Assembly: GCA_963752585.1 (NCBI GenBank)
Contig: CAVVYV010000008.1
Coordinates: 558,001-622,000 of the forward strand
From: CAVVYV01 sp963752585
Lineage (GTDB): Bacteria > Actinomycetota > Thermoleophilia > Solirubrobacterales > 70-9
Length of the DNA stretch: 64,000 nt
Reading direction: 5' to 3'
The notes below the pieces were generated by a model. It was not told the origin of the DNA, did not search any database, and saw nothing but the letters and a program-made list of their open reading frames with translations. Positions within the stretch are counted from its first letter, which is position 1. Each line of letters opens with the position of its first letter. Shown here one piece after another: positions 1 through 8,687 of the stretch. The position numbers were made by a program, and so were the translations under genes.

Positions 1-265
1 GATCGGTCCCTGGACGATCCAATGCCTCGGCCTCGGCGGGCGCGGTGAGCCCGATTCGCTCCCGGCGGGCGATCTCGCCTACGTCAAGCTGGTCGGCTAC
101 CTCACCGGGCTCCGGCGCCGGGCGACGGTCGAGGAGGTCGAGGAGTACTTCGCCCCATACGCCCCGTTCAGGGGGCTGGCGGGAGCCTTCGCGCTCGCGG
201 TCTGGCACAAGGCGGCGAAGGGCGGCCCGCCGCTCCGCCGCGCCCCCGACCCGCTCGCCGCCTAG
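1..265 (+). CDS. DNA-3-methyladenine glycosylase II (AlkA type), C-terminal part
   Basis: C-terminal 87 residues of a HhH-GPD base-excision glycosylase, cut by the left window edge and read from base 2. The visible part starts inside the helix-hairpin-helix (IGPWT) and runs through the loop PAGDLAY. The Asp of that loop sits where the catalytic aspartate of AlkA/HhH-GPD enzymes lies. The typical C-terminal helix (FAPYAPFRGLAG...ALAVWHKA) follows. The family removes alkylated purines from DNA to start base-excision repair. The N-terminal half is outside the window, so Ada-type fusions cannot be excluded. Confidence 0.8.
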   Translation, partial: IGPWTIQCLGLGGRGEPDSLPAGDLAYVKLVGYLTGLRRRATVEEVEEYFAPYAPFRGLAGAFALAVWHKAAKGGPPLRRAPDPLAA

Positions 266-308
266 CGTCATTCAGCGGTGCCGCTTTCGCGCGGAGCAGG
301 CGCGAGTA

Positions 309-914
309 TCAGCGACGGACCCGATAGTGCATGTGGGTGACACCGCCCTCACCTTCGAGGACGCGGATGCGCTCAAGCTCGATCTGTTCGGCAGGGAGGC
401 CCTCGAACAGACGGCGCCCCTGGCCGAAGAGCACCGGGACGACATGTAGCTCGAGCTCGTCGAGGAGGCCGGCGGCGAGCGCGAGCCGCGCGACGGCGGC
501 ACCGTGAACGAGCACGTTCTTGTCGCCCGCTGCCCGCTTAGCCTCGGTTATCGCGGTCCCGGCGTCTTCCACGTAGGTGACGAGCGGCCACTGGCTCACG
601 TCGATGCCGGGCTCATGGCGGCTGTAGACCCAGATCGGCACGCCGTTGTGGTGGTCACCGCCCCAGCCGCCTGCCGGCTCGAAGGTCCCCCGGCCGCCGA
701 CGACTGCTCCGGTGTTCATCATCTCCTCCGAGACCTCGCCGTTGGCGCCAGCCAGACGGCCGACGTGGGGGCCCCTCTGATCAGGGTCGACATCCGGGAA
801 GGCCCAGTCGTGCAGGCGGTCACCGCCGTCGCCGAGCCCGTTGTCGTCTGTTTCGTTGGGCCCGGCGATGAATCCGTCGAGGGACATTGACATGTAGAGA
901 ACGGTCGCGGACAC
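309..914 (-). CDS. Dihydrofolate reductase-family protein (RibD C-terminal domain)
   Basis: Intact 201-residue protein with the single-domain RibD_C/DHFR-like layout. The start MSATVLYMSMSLDGFIAGP is the usual N-terminal NADPH-binding strand of this family. An internal VVGGRGTFE and a VLVHGAAVARLALAAGLLDE segment match the nucleotide-binding region. The C-terminus HVVPVLFGQGRRLF is also typical. Members are NADPH-dependent reductases whose substrates are mostly unknown; it is not a housekeeping DHFR. It is transcribed divergently from the ArsR gene, with only 44 bp between start codons, so the operator described next may control both directions. Function beyond family is inference. Confidence 0.85.
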   Translation of the reverse strand: MSATVLYMSMSLDGFIAGPNETDDNGLGDGGDRLHDWAFPDVDPDQRGPHVGRLAGANGEVSEEMMNTGAVVGGRGTFEPAGGWGGDHHNGVPIWVYSRHEPGIDVSQWPLVTYVEDAGTAITEAKRAAGDKNVLVHGAAVARLALAAGLLDELELHVVPVLFGQGRRLFEGLPAEQIELERIRVLEGEGGVTHMHYRVRR

Positions 915-942
915 GGCGCCTCCTGTTCTGGGTGTGGACGTG

Positions 943-970
943 GATAATCTACAACTAGATGGTTGTAGAT
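943..970 (+). promoter_or_regulatory. Leaderless promoter and palindromic operator of the ArsR gene
   Basis: A -10-like GATAAT (943-948) lies 10 bases before the ATG at 959, so the transcript probably begins at or beside the start codon. A perfect inverted repeat ATCTACAAC-N6-GTTGTAGAT (947-970) spans the start codon. It is placed so that a bound ArsR dimer would block its own promoter and possibly the divergent reductase promoter. The repeat is seen directly; the binding protein is inferred from position. Confidence 0.65.
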
Positions 971-1307
971 GATCTGACTGACGAGGCCGTCGACGAGCTG
1001 TTCCATGCCCTTGCCGACCCGACCCGTCGCGACATCCTTCGCCGCTGCGCCGCCGGCGAGCCCTCGGTTTCGCGACTCGCGGAGGCTTACCCGATGAGCT
1101 TCGCGGCGGTTCAGAAGCACGTCGCGGTGATGGAGCGGGCCGGCCTGGTCACCAAGGAGCGCCGCGGGCGCGAGCAGCTCGTGCGCACCGATGCCGAGGC
1201 GGTCGGCCGCGCGCGACAGGTCCTCGACGAGCTCGAGACCGACCTGGCGCGCGCGAGTGGACCGGATGTCGGACCTGCTCGCCCAGGGCACCGAGCCAGA
1301 GGAATGA
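959..1307 (+). CDS. ArsR-family winged-helix transcriptional regulator
   Basis: About 115 residues. The opening ELFHALADPTRRDILRR and the recognition region SFAAVQKHVAVMERAGLV are typical of the ArsR subgroup that is encoded next to AHSA1/SRPBCC proteins. No metal-binding cysteine pair is visible in the recognition helix, so it may sense something other than metal. One indel near 1250, in a GC-alternating run, shifts the frame. Corrected, the protein ends RVDRMSDLLAQGTEPEE at 1307; uncorrected reading runs to 1333. The start at 959 is supported by the -10 and operator just upstream. It is probably co-transcribed with the next gene. Confidence 0.8.
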
Positions 1308-1329
1308 ACTCAACGATGGGAGGAGCTGG

Positions 1330-1813
1330 ATGAGCGTCACCAGCGTCGACAAGGACTACGACAACCTGAGCGTCACCCTGATCGCCGATTTCGACGCTCC
1401 GATCGATCAGGTGTGGGAGCTTTGGTCGGATCCGCGCAAGCTCGAACGCTGGTGGGGCCCGCCGGGCTATCCGGCGACCGTCGGGAAGCACGACCTCACG
1501 CCCGCGCAGTGAGGTCACGTACCTGATGACCGGCCCGGAGGGCGATACGCACCGAGGGATGTGGCGCGTCACGACCGTCGATCCGCCGACCTCTCTGGAG
1601 TTCACCGACGCCTTCGCCGACAGCGACGGGAGGCCAACCGCGGACATGCCGGTCAACACGGTCAGCGTCCGGCTCACCAAGCGCGACGGCGGCACGCGGA
1701 TGGAGATGCGCTCGACGTTCGACTCCCGCGAGGACCTGGAGAAGCTGGTCGGCACGGGCATGGTCGAGGGCCTGCGAGAGGCCGTCGGCCAAATGGACGC
1801 CCTGCTCAGGTAG
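1330..1813 (+). CDS. SRPBCC / AHSA1 (START-like) domain protein
   Basis: About 160 residues. It begins with the AHSA1 pattern FDAPIDQVWELWSDPRKLERWW and ends with a helix (LEKLVGTGMVEGLREAVGQM) that closes the hydrophobic cavity of this fold. An indel near 1500 breaks it: the first frame stops at 1512 while EVTYLMTGPEGD continues in another frame. These proteins are commonly co-transcribed with an ArsR repressor, as here, and are thought to bind or act on small hydrophobic molecules; no substrate can be named. Nothing recognisable lies in the 118 bp downstream. Confidence 0.8.
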
Positions 1814-1931
1814 CAAGACGTTCGTGCCTCCATTCGCGTGGAAGCAGGAGTTCGCGCTCGCTTCCCTGGTCTGAGAAACGGCGTTCGCTAGGCGCGGTTC
1901 CGCAGAGCCGCAAGGCCAGGCGGAAATGTCG

Positions 1932-2944
1932 CTACTCCGGCGGCGGAGGCGGGAGGAGCTCGTTGGTGAGCACCTCGTCCGCCGCGGGGACGTCGGAGAT
2001 CAGGCCGTGGTCGGCCATCCAGCTCGCGAACAGCTCCCACCTGGCGCCGTCCATCTGGCCGAACGACTTCCCCGGAGCGGGCGCCAGCAGCGGCAGGGTG
2101 GCGTCCACCTCCGCCCGGGTCAGCTTCGGGTCGAGGCCCTTGCCCGCCTTCAGGATCGATTGGGTGGCCGCCTCCGGATTGGCGATCGCGTCCCGGGTGC
2201 CGTTGGCGAGCGCGGAGATGAAGAGGCGGATCGCGTCGGGGTCGTCCTCGACTCGGGAGCGCTGCGCGACCAGAACCAGCTCGTCGTAGGTGGGGACCCC
2301 GAGCTGGTCGACCGGGACCACCGCGCGGGTCGTCCCCGCGCTGAGCCAGGTCCACTCCCTCGATGTTGCTGAAGCCGCCGAGGATCGCCTGTGCCTGGCC
2401 GCCGAGCAGCGCCGGCAGCAGGTTGAGGCCGACGTTGACCTCGTTGACGTCGGAGGGCGAGAGGCCAGCGTCCGCGAGGATCGTCTCCAGGTAGTCGCTC
2501 TGGTAGGGGATCCCGGCGGTGGCGACCGTCTTTCCCTTCAGGTCCGCGGGGGTGGCGATCCCGCCGGCGGGGAGGGAGATCAGCGAGGTGAGCGGCTGGT
2601 CGACGATCGCGCCGACCGCCTCGACGTCGAGGCCCTGGTCGTGGGCGAGCAGGACCTCGGGCTCGTAGGAGATCGCGAGGTCGGCGCGGCCCGCCGCCAC
2701 CTCCTTGATCGGCGCCGACGGGTCGGAGGGCACCCTCGGGGTGACCGCGAGGCCGGCGCGCTCGAAGTAGCCGTTGTCGATCGCGGTGAACACGCCGGCG
2801 TGATCGGGGTTGACGTAGAAGTCGAGCGCCAGGTCGAAGGGCTCCGGCTGCGCCGTGGCGAGCGTCTCCTCCTTCTCACCGCAGGAAGCGAGCGCCAGCG
2901 CCGCCAGCAGTGCCGCCGCAGCGGCCCCGAGTCCGCGGTCTCAC
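1932..2944 (-). CDS. thiY: THI5/NMT1-like ABC transporter substrate-binding lipoprotein
   Basis: Roughly 335 residues. After a short leader there is a lipobox (LALASC) followed by an NMT1/THI5-type periplasmic-binding fold: DFYVNPDHAGVFTAIDNGYF, an EVAAGRADLAIS motif and a LKGKTVATAG segment. NMT1-type proteins bind pyrimidine thiamine precursors. The GTG start at 2944 overlaps the permease stop codon (GTGA). Two breaks are apparent, one in the leader G-run near 2925 and one near 2320 in a CGCG run. It is the last gene of the TPP-riboswitch operon, which supports a role in hydroxymethylpyrimidine or formylaminopyrimidine uptake. The exact ligand is inferred. Confidence 0.8.
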
Positions 2945-3723
2945 CGCTCGGTCCTCCAGGTGACGACGCGCCGCTCGAGCAGGGTGAGGAGGGCGAAGAG
3001 GGCGATTGCCATCGCCGAGAGCACCACCATCGCCGCGAACGAGCGAGCGGTGAGCAGCTGCGCGTTCGCCTGGTCGATCAGGTGCCCGAGCCCGGCGTTC
3101 GACCCGGCCGCCTCGGCGAAGACGGCACCGATCACAGAGACGGCGACCGCCACCTTGGCCCCGCTGAAGGCGTAGGGGAGCGCCCAGGGCCCCTCGACCC
3201 GGCGCAGGGTCTGCAACCGGCCGGCCCCCATCGTCCGCATCAGCTTCAGCAGCTCGGGATCAACCGAGCGGAGCCCGTCGAGGGTGTTGACGGTGATCGG
3301 GAAGAAGCAGATCAGGGCGACGATCGCGAGCTTCGTCTCGATCTCGAAGCCGAAGACGACCACCAGGATCGGGGCGAGGATGACGATCGGGATCGTCTGC
3401 GAGGCGACCAGCAGCGGGTAGACAGCGCTGCGAGCGGTCTCCGAGAGGTGGATGAGGACCGCGAACCCGACCCCGGTGACGACCGCGAGGGCGAATCCGA
3501 GCAGCACCTCCTTCAGGGTCACCCAGGCGTCGTCGGCGAGCAGCGAGCGATCCTCCCACAGCGACTGCGCGATCTCGCTCGGGGCGGGGACGAGGAAGTC
3601 CTCGATCCCGAAGACGTCGGCGAGCGCGCCCGTCTGGGCGAGGAGCTCCCAGAGCCCGATCAGGCCGACGAGCAGGATCGCCGGCGCGAGCGCCGGTCGC
3701 AGCCGCTTCGCGAGCGAGCTCAT
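2941..3723 (-). CDS. thiX: ABC transporter permease (ThiX type)
   Basis: Intact 260-residue inner-membrane permease of the SsuC/TauC/ThiX class with about six hydrophobic segments, beginning with PALAPAILLVGLIGLWELLA. The cytoplasmic coupling loop MRTMGAGRLQTLRRVEGPWA is where this family contacts the ATPase, and the C-terminal EAAGSNAGLGHLI is also typical. The ATG at 3723 overlaps the stop of the ATPase gene (ATGA), and its own stop overlaps the binding-protein start, so the three genes are translationally coupled. Substrate assignment rests on the upstream TPP riboswitch and the NMT1-like partner. Confidence 0.85.
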   Translation of the reverse strand: MSSLAKRLRPALAPAILLVGLIGLWELLAQTGALADVFGIEDFLVPAPSEIAQSLWEDRSLLADDAWVTLKEVLLGFALAVVTGVGFAVLIHLSETARSAVYPLLVASQTIPIVILAPILVVVFGFEIETKLAIVALICFFPITVNTLDGLRSVDPELLKLMRTMGAGRLQTLRRVEGPWALPYAFSGAKVAVAVSVIGAVFAEAAGSNAGLGHLIDQANAQLLTARSFAAMVVLSAMAIALFALLTLLERRVVTWRTER

Positions 3724-4550
3724 CCGCCGCCTCCGGCGAGCGCCCGCAGCGCCCGCTGCCTGAGCTCCGCGAACTCGGCCGAGGTGACCGCGGCGTCGCG
3801 ATCGCGCTCGCGCGGCGCCGGCACCTCGAGCTCCGCGGCCACCCGTCCCGGCCGCGGGGTGAGCACCGCGACCCGGTCGGAGAGGTAGAGCGCCTCCTCG
3901 ACGTCGTGGGTGACGAGGAGGACGGTGTGCCGGTCGCCCGCGAGGACCCCGGCGAGCCACTCCTGCATCTCGGCCCGGGTGATCGCGTCGAGCGAGGCGA
4001 AAGGCTCGTCGAGGAGCAGCAGCGGGCGGCCGGCGATCAGGGTGCGGAGGAAGGCGACCCGCTGGCGCATCCCGCCGGAGAGCTCGTCGGGGCGGGCGAG
4101 CTCGAAGCCACCCAGCCCGAGCCGCTCGAACAGCGGCGCCGCCTGCCTGCGAGCCTCCGCGCGCGAGCCGCCGGCGACCCGGGCCGCGAGCCCGGCGTTG
4201 TCGATCGCGTTCAGCCAGGGAAGCAGGAGGTCTCGCTGGGGCATGTAGGCGCTCAGCGCGAGGCGGTCCTCGGCGGCGGCCGCGACCCCGATCGAGATCG
4301 ACCCCGCATCGGGCTCCCGCAGCCCCGCGACGAGCTCGAGCAGGGTGGTCTTGCCGCAGCCCGAGGGTCCGACGATCCCGAGCACCTCGGCCGGGGCGGC
4401 GGCCAGGCCGACCCGTCGAGCGCGCGCAGCGAGCCGAAGGAGTGGCTCACGGCCCTGATCGCGACCCCGGCGCCAGCGGCACCGGACCCGTTCGCGCCCG
4501 CCGGCGGCAACCGGGTCTTCGATGTCTGAGGGGCGAGATCTGGTCAGCAT
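3720..4550 (-). CDS. thiZ: ABC transporter ATP-binding protein (ThiZ type)
   Basis: ATPase of the thiamine-precursor transporter. Walker A GPSGCGKTT, Q-loop region YMPQRDLLLPW, signature LSGGMRQRVA, Walker B LLLLDEPFASLD and switch His in LLVTHDVEEA are all present. The first strand (VAIRAVSHSFGSLRALDG) lies in another frame from the rest, with a break near 4412 in a G-run and probably a compensating one near 4490. I chose the ATG at 4550 because a GGAGG Shine-Dalgarno inside the TPP aptamer lies five bases before it; a TTG at 4510 is the alternative. First gene of the riboswitch operon. Confidence 0.85.
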   Translation of the reverse strand: MLTRSRPSDIEDPVAAGGRERVRCRWRRGRDQGREPLLRLAARARRVGLAAAPAEVLGIVGPSGCGKTTLLELVAGLREPDAGSISIGVAAAAEDRLALSAYMPQRDLLLPWLNAIDNAGLAARVAGGSRAEARRQAAPLFERLGLGGFELARPDELSGGMRQRVAFLRTLIAGRPLLLLDEPFASLDAITRAEMQEWLAGVLAGDRHTVLLVTHDVEEALYLSDRVAVLTPRPGRVAAELEVPAPRERDRDAAVTSAEFAELRQRALRALAGGGG

Positions 4551-4645
4551 GCTCCCTCCGCGCGCATTACCGCACAGGTTCGAAGGGTCAGCGCCGGGTG
4601 GGTAGTGCGCTATCTCAGCCCGCTTGCCCGCGAGCCCCCCTGTTC
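4551..4645 (-). promoter_or_regulatory. TPP (THI-box) riboswitch
   Basis: On the minus strand the leader carries the THI-box hallmarks in order: GGGCTGAGAT, then ACCCTTCGAACCTG, then GGTAATG and GGAGGGA at the 3' end. The terminal GGAGGGAG doubles as the Shine-Dalgarno sequence for the ATPase gene starting at 4550. Ligand binding would therefore hide the ribosome-binding site. Motif order and identity are seen directly; translational control is inferred from the overlap and the absence of an obvious terminator between aptamer and start codon. Confidence 0.9.
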
Positions 4646-4685
4646 GCTTGGGCCTCAGTCTAAGGGGCGCTAGCTTCCGCTCGGG

Positions 4686-5152
4686 ATGGAGGTCGAGCGA
4701 AAGTTCCGGCTCCGGCAGCCCCCCGACCTCTCCGGCAGCGACTTCCGACCCGATCGAGCAGGGCTACCTCGCGGTCGGGCGCTGAGGGCGAGGTTCGCCT
4801 CCGCAGGAAGGGGGAGCAGACGCTGCTGACCGTGAAGCGGGGCGCCGGCCTCTCCCGGCGCGAGGCGGAGGTCGAGATCAGCCCAGAGCAGTTCGATGCG
4901 CTCTGGCCGCTGACCGAGGGCCGGCGCCTGCGGAAGCGCCGCCACGTGCTCCCGCACGACGGTCTCGAGATCGAGGTGGACTCTACGAGGGCGAGCTCGA
5001 GGGCCTGATCGTGGCCGAGGTCGAGTTCGAATCCGAGGAGCAGGCGCGGACGCTTCGAGCCGCCCGCCTGGCTCGGCGACGAGGTCACCGGCGACGAGCG
5101 CTTTCTCAACGAGAGCCTCGCGGTGAATGGGCTGCCCAGCGCTCTCGCATAA
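4686..5152 (+). CDS. CYTH-domain protein (triphosphate tunnel family)
   Basis: About 155 residues. It starts with the CYTH signature MEVERKFRL (ExExK) and continues with GEVRLRRKGEQTLLTVKRG and LIVAEVEFESEEQA. It ends WLGDEVTGDERFLNESLA, the usual C-terminus of bacterial CYTH proteins. The family binds triphosphates inside a beta tunnel; members are inorganic triphosphatases, thiamine triphosphatases or class IV adenylate cyclases, so the reaction is unresolved. At least four frame breaks (about 4755, 4780, 4980, 5057). It is followed by a CHAD gene, its most frequent partner. Confidence 0.8.
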
Positions 5153-5215
5153 TCCCCGGCGCTCACACCGTTTTCACATCCGGCCCCGTTTCCCCGGCTA
5201 TCCACTGGGAAGCAG

Positions 5216-6158
5216 ATGAAGGTGACCAGCGACTCGACGGCCTACAGGCTTCTCGAGGGCGAGCCCCTCGGCAACGGGATCAAGCGGATGGTCCTCGCCA
5301 GGGTCGACAACGCGCTCGCCGAGCTCCGGGACGAGACCGAGAGCACCCCGGCGGAGGCGATCCACGAGGCGCGCAAGGACATGAAGAAGATCCGCTCGGC
5401 GATTCGCCTGGTTCGCGACGCGCTCGGCGACGACCTCTACCGGCGCGAGAACCAGCACTACCGCGACATCGGCCGGGAGCTCAGCGGCCTTCGCGACGCC
5501 GAGGTCCTGGTCGAGACGCTCGAGTGCGCTGGCGGAGCGCTTCGGCCCCGCCCAGGACGAGCGTTACTCCGGCCTCAGGGAGCGCTTCCAGCAGAGAGCT
5601 GGAGGAGACGGCGCGAGGACGGATCCCAGGAGCGGGAGATGGCGACCGCCGCCGCCGCGCTCACCGCCGGCCGCGGCCGGGTCGAGACCTGGCCGCTCGA
5701 GGGCGACGAATGGGAGCTGATCGCGCCCGGGATCCATCGGAGCTACCGCCGGGGGCGAAAGCGCCTGCGCGAGGTCGAGGAGCGGGTCGAGCGACGAGAC
5801 CCTCCACGAGTGGCGGAAGCGCGCCAAGGACCTCTGGTACCAGCTGCGGCTGATCCGGGACGCCGAGCCCGAGCTGATCGGCACGCTTGCCGCCCAGGTC
5901 CACGACCTCTCCGACCACCTCGGCGACGACCACGACCTGGTGCTGCTCCGCGAGCAGGCCCAGCGGCGGCGCGAGGACTTCGCCGAGGCCGGCGACCAGC
6001 GCCTGCTCCTCGAGCTGATCGACCAGCGCCGGGGCGAGCTCCAGTTCGCGGCCAGCTCGCTCGGCGAGCGGATCTACTCGGAGAAGCCGAAGAGGTTCAC
6101 AAAGAGCCTGGAGACGCGCTGGAAGCTCTGGCGCAAGCGCGAGCCTGTCACCGCCTAG
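5216..6158 (+). CDS. CHAD-domain protein
   Basis: About 310 residues made of the helical, conserved-histidine CHAD repeats. The first is AIHEARKDMKKIRSAIRLVR followed by YRDIGRELSGLRDAEV. The second is TLHEWRKRAKDLWYQLRLIR followed by DLSDHLGDDHDL. CHAD domains bind polyphosphate and often accompany CYTH domains and polyphosphate kinases, as here. Three frame breaks are visible (near 5530, 5600 and 5790). The 63-bp gap to the CYTH gene suggests one transcription unit. A scaffold or polyphosphate-binding role is family knowledge, not shown by this sequence. Confidence 0.8.
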
Positions 6159-7507
6159 GCGGCGACCACCCTTCCGCCCGCGATCACGTTGACGAAGCTC
6201 TCCAGGTGCTTGGTGGTCCAGCACTCGAAGGCTCCGTCGCAGTAGGGCTCGTAGGCGGCCATCACCGAGTCGCCGTAGTTCCAGTAGAGCCGCGGCTCCG
6301 GGTTGAGCCAGAAGGTGCGCCCGGAGCGCTCGGCGATCGTCCCGAAGGTGTCGGCATGCGGCTCGCGGCCGTTGGTGCGGGCGTCGCCGAGGACGATCAC
6401 GGTCGAGCGCGGGCCAAGCTCCTCCGCGATCTCCTCGCGGAACTCGAGCCAGACCCGGCCGTAGTCGGTGTATCCGGACACATCCGCAACACCGCCCTCA
6501 GACGACACTCGCTCGGCGATCCGGCGGAAGTCGCGCTCGTGCTCGAAGATGTCGGTGACCTCGCTGATCCGCTCGATGAAGACGAAGCTGCGCAGCTTCC
6601 GGAACGAGTCGTGGAGGGCGTGTAGCACCGAGAGGAAGAAGACGCTGGCGCTGGAGACCGAGGTCGAGACGTCGCAGAGGACGTAGATCTCGGGGCGGCG
6701 CGGGCGCTTCGGCCGATATCTGAGCCGGAGGGGGACGCCGCCGGTCTCAAGCGATGCGCGCATCGTCCGCCGGACGTCGACCACCCGGCCCTTGCGCCTG
6801 CCCCGCTGCTCGTGGCCGAGGGTGGCGATCCGGCGCTTCAGCTGCGCCACCGCCCGGTGCACCGCCGCAAGGTCTTGGGCGGGGCTGGTCGGCAGGGCCC
6901 GGTCGAGCTCGGCCAGCGGCCGGGAGGGAGGGAGCTTCCCGGTGCGCTCGATCGTCGCCCGCTCGAGCTCCCGCCGGAGGTGCTGCTCGAAGCGCCGCAC
7001 CTGCTCGGGGTCGAGCGGGGCATCCTGCTCGCCGTCGGCACCGCCGCCGCGGGCCTGCAGCCCGAGCGCCCGGCGGATCCGCTGGACGTCGACGCCGATC
7101 ACCCCGGAGCGCTCGCCGCGCCGCCCGAAGGCGGTCATCGCCAGCCGCGCCAAGTCGCGCATCTCGCCGTCGTTCCCCGCGGTGATCGCTCGGCGAATCG
7201 CATCGCGAAGCTCGTCGAGGTCGATCCGCTCGGCGCCGTCGAAGCGCTCGTTCGCCTCCTCCATCTCGAGGGCCTCGGCCTCGGCGGCGCGGAAGAAGTG
7301 GCGCTCGAAGAGCAGCTCGAACACGCGGCGGTCCTCCTGGGACTTGGCGATCGTCGCCGCCAGCGCTTCGCGGAAGTCGCGCTGGTCGGTCCAGGTGACC
7401 TCCTCCAGGGCCTCGAATGCGTCGAGGATCTCTGAGGTGCCGACCGCGACCCCCTCCGAGCGGAGGTCCTCGAAGAAGGCGAGCAGGCTGCCCGCGGTGG
7501 TGGACAT
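6155..7507 (-). CDS. VWA-domain protein (CoxE/YehP type) paired with MoxR ATPase
   Basis: Intact 450-residue protein. The N-terminal two thirds are helical and charged. The C-terminal third is a von Willebrand A-like domain: the strand EIYVLCDVSTSVSSAS carries a DxSxS metal-site pattern, and VIVLGDARTNG lies further on. The ATG at 7507 overlaps the stop of the MoxR gene (ATGA), a typical arrangement for MoxR-VWA chaperone pairs that remodel or insert cofactors into target enzymes. No target oxidoreductase gene is adjacent, so the client is unknown. Convergent with the CHAD gene, overlapping it by 4 bp. Confidence 0.85.
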   Translation of the reverse strand: MSTTAGSLLAFFEDLRSEGVAVGTSEILDAFEALEEVTWTDQRDFREALAATIAKSQEDRRVFELLFERHFFRAAEAEALEMEEANERFDGAERIDLDELRDAIRRAITAGNDGEMRDLARLAMTAFGRRGERSGVIGVDVQRIRRALGLQARGGGADGEQDAPLDPEQVRRFEQHLRRELERATIERTGKLPPSRPLAELDRALPTSPAQDLAAVHRAVAQLKRRIATLGHEQRGRRKGRVVDVRRTMRASLETGGVPLRLRYRPKRPRRPEIYVLCDVSTSVSSASVFFLSVLHALHDSFRKLRSFVFIERISEVTDIFEHERDFRRIAERVSSEGGVADVSGYTDYGRVWLEFREEIAEELGPRSTVIVLGDARTNGREPHADTFGTIAERSGRTFWLNPEPRLYWNYGDSVMAAYEPYCDGAFECWTTKHLESFVNVIAGGRVVAA

Positions 7508-8436
7508 CAGGAGCCGGCCGGGGGGCCTCCCGCGACGCCCCCTTCCGCGACCCCCTCCTGGAGCTTCACCGCTACCCGCTCGGCGACCAGGTCGATGTCG
7601 GAGCGGTGCTTGACGATGATGCTCATCGAGTTCTCGAAGGTCTCGCGGTCGATGTCGTCGGCGCCGACCAGCAGCAGGGTCCGCGCCCAGTCGATCGACT
7701 CGGCGATCGAGGGCGGCTTCTTCAAGTCGAGCTGGCGGATCATGTGGACGATCTCCACCAGACGCCGCGCCAGTCCCTCGTCGAGCTCCGGCGAGTGGAG
7801 CCGGACGATCTCGAGCTCCCGCTCGACCGAGGGGTAGTCGAGCCAGAGGTAGAGGCAGCGGCGCTTCAGCGCCTCGGTCAACTCGCGCGAGTTGTTCGAG
7901 GTCAGGACCACGAGCGGACGGGTGCGGGCCTCGATCACGCCGAGCTCGGGGATCGAGATCTGGAAGTCCGAGAGGACCTCGAGCAGCATCGCCTCGAACT
8001 CCTGGTCGGTCTTGTCGATCTCGTCGATCAGGAGCACCACCGGGTCCTCGGCGCTGATCGCCTCGAGCAGGGGCCGGGTGAGGAGGAAGTCGTCGGAGAA
8101 GATGTCGCCCCGAGCCTGCTCCCAGCCCGCCTGCTCGTCGCCGCCCGACTCGGCCTGGATCCGGAGCAGCTGCTTGCGGTAGTTCCACTCGTAAAGCGCC
8201 TTCGCCTCGTCGAGGCCCTCGTAGCACTGGAGGCGCACGAGGCGGCGCCCGGTCGCCCGCGAGAGCGCCTTCGCCAGCTCCGTCTTCCCGACCCCGGCGG
8301 GGCCCTCCACCAGGACCGGCTTTCCAAGCCGCTGGGCGAGGAACGAGACCAGGGCGCCGGCCTCGTCGGCCAGATAGCCGACCTTCCCCAGGGCCTCGCG
8401 GACCTGGGCGACGGATTGCGGCTGCTCTTCGCTCAT
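7507..8436 (-). CDS. MoxR-family AAA+ ATPase
   Basis: Intact 309-residue AAA+ protein. Walker A is GPAGVGKTELAKAL, Walker B is VVLLIDEIDKTDQEFE, and sensor 1 lies in VVLTSNNSRELTEALKRRC. The YEGLDEAKALYEWNY segment is typical of MoxR proteins. It acts with the VWA protein encoded immediately downstream with overlapping codons. MoxR-VWA pairs assist maturation of metalloenzymes or membrane complexes; which one is served here is unknown. It is divergent from a small membrane-protein gene, with 23 bp between the start codons. Confidence 0.9.
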   Translation of the reverse strand: MSEEQPQSVAQVREALGKVGYLADEAGALVSFLAQRLGKPVLVEGPAGVGKTELAKALSRATGRRLVRLQCYEGLDEAKALYEWNYRKQLLRIQAESGGDEQAGWEQARGDIFSDDFLLTRPLLEAISAEDPVVLLIDEIDKTDQEFEAMLLEVLSDFQISIPELGVIEARTRPLVVLTSNNSRELTEALKRRCLYLWLDYPSVERELEIVRLHSPELDEGLARRLVEIVHMIRQLDLKKPPSIAESIDWARTLLLVGADDIDRETFENSMSIIVKHRSDIDLVAERVAVKLQEGVAEGGVAGGPPAGS

Positions 8437-8459
8437 TTCCCGGATGATAGATACGAGCC

Positions 8460-8687
8460 GTGCTCCCCCTGGCCGACATCCTGCCTCACTCGATCAGCCC
8501 CTACCTGACGCTGATGATCCTCGGCTTCGTCGTCGGCGCCGTCGGCCACACCTACAAGAGCAGGCTCTGGGTCGGAATCGGGATCGCGATGATCTTCCTC
8601 GCAACCCTGCTCCTGCCGCTGGCGGTGATCGCGACCGAGGAGGAGCCGCCCTCGAACCCGCAGATCCTCGCCCCGGGGACGCGCTGA
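8460..8687 (+). CDS. Small two-helix membrane protein
   Basis: 75 residues from a GTG start, with two hydrophobic segments (about residues 15-30 and 36-58) separated by the short basic loop HTYKSRLW, and a Pro/Glu-rich tail. I do not recognise a family. The stop codon overlaps the ATG of the polyphosphate kinase gene (TGATG), so the two are almost certainly co-translated. Coding potential is supported by the overlap, by clear membrane segments and by the lack of a competing frame. No function is proposed. Confidence 0.6.
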   Translation: MLPLADILPHSISPYLTLMILGFVVGAVGHTYKSRLWVGIGIAMIFLATLLLPLAVIATEEEPPSNPQILAPGTR

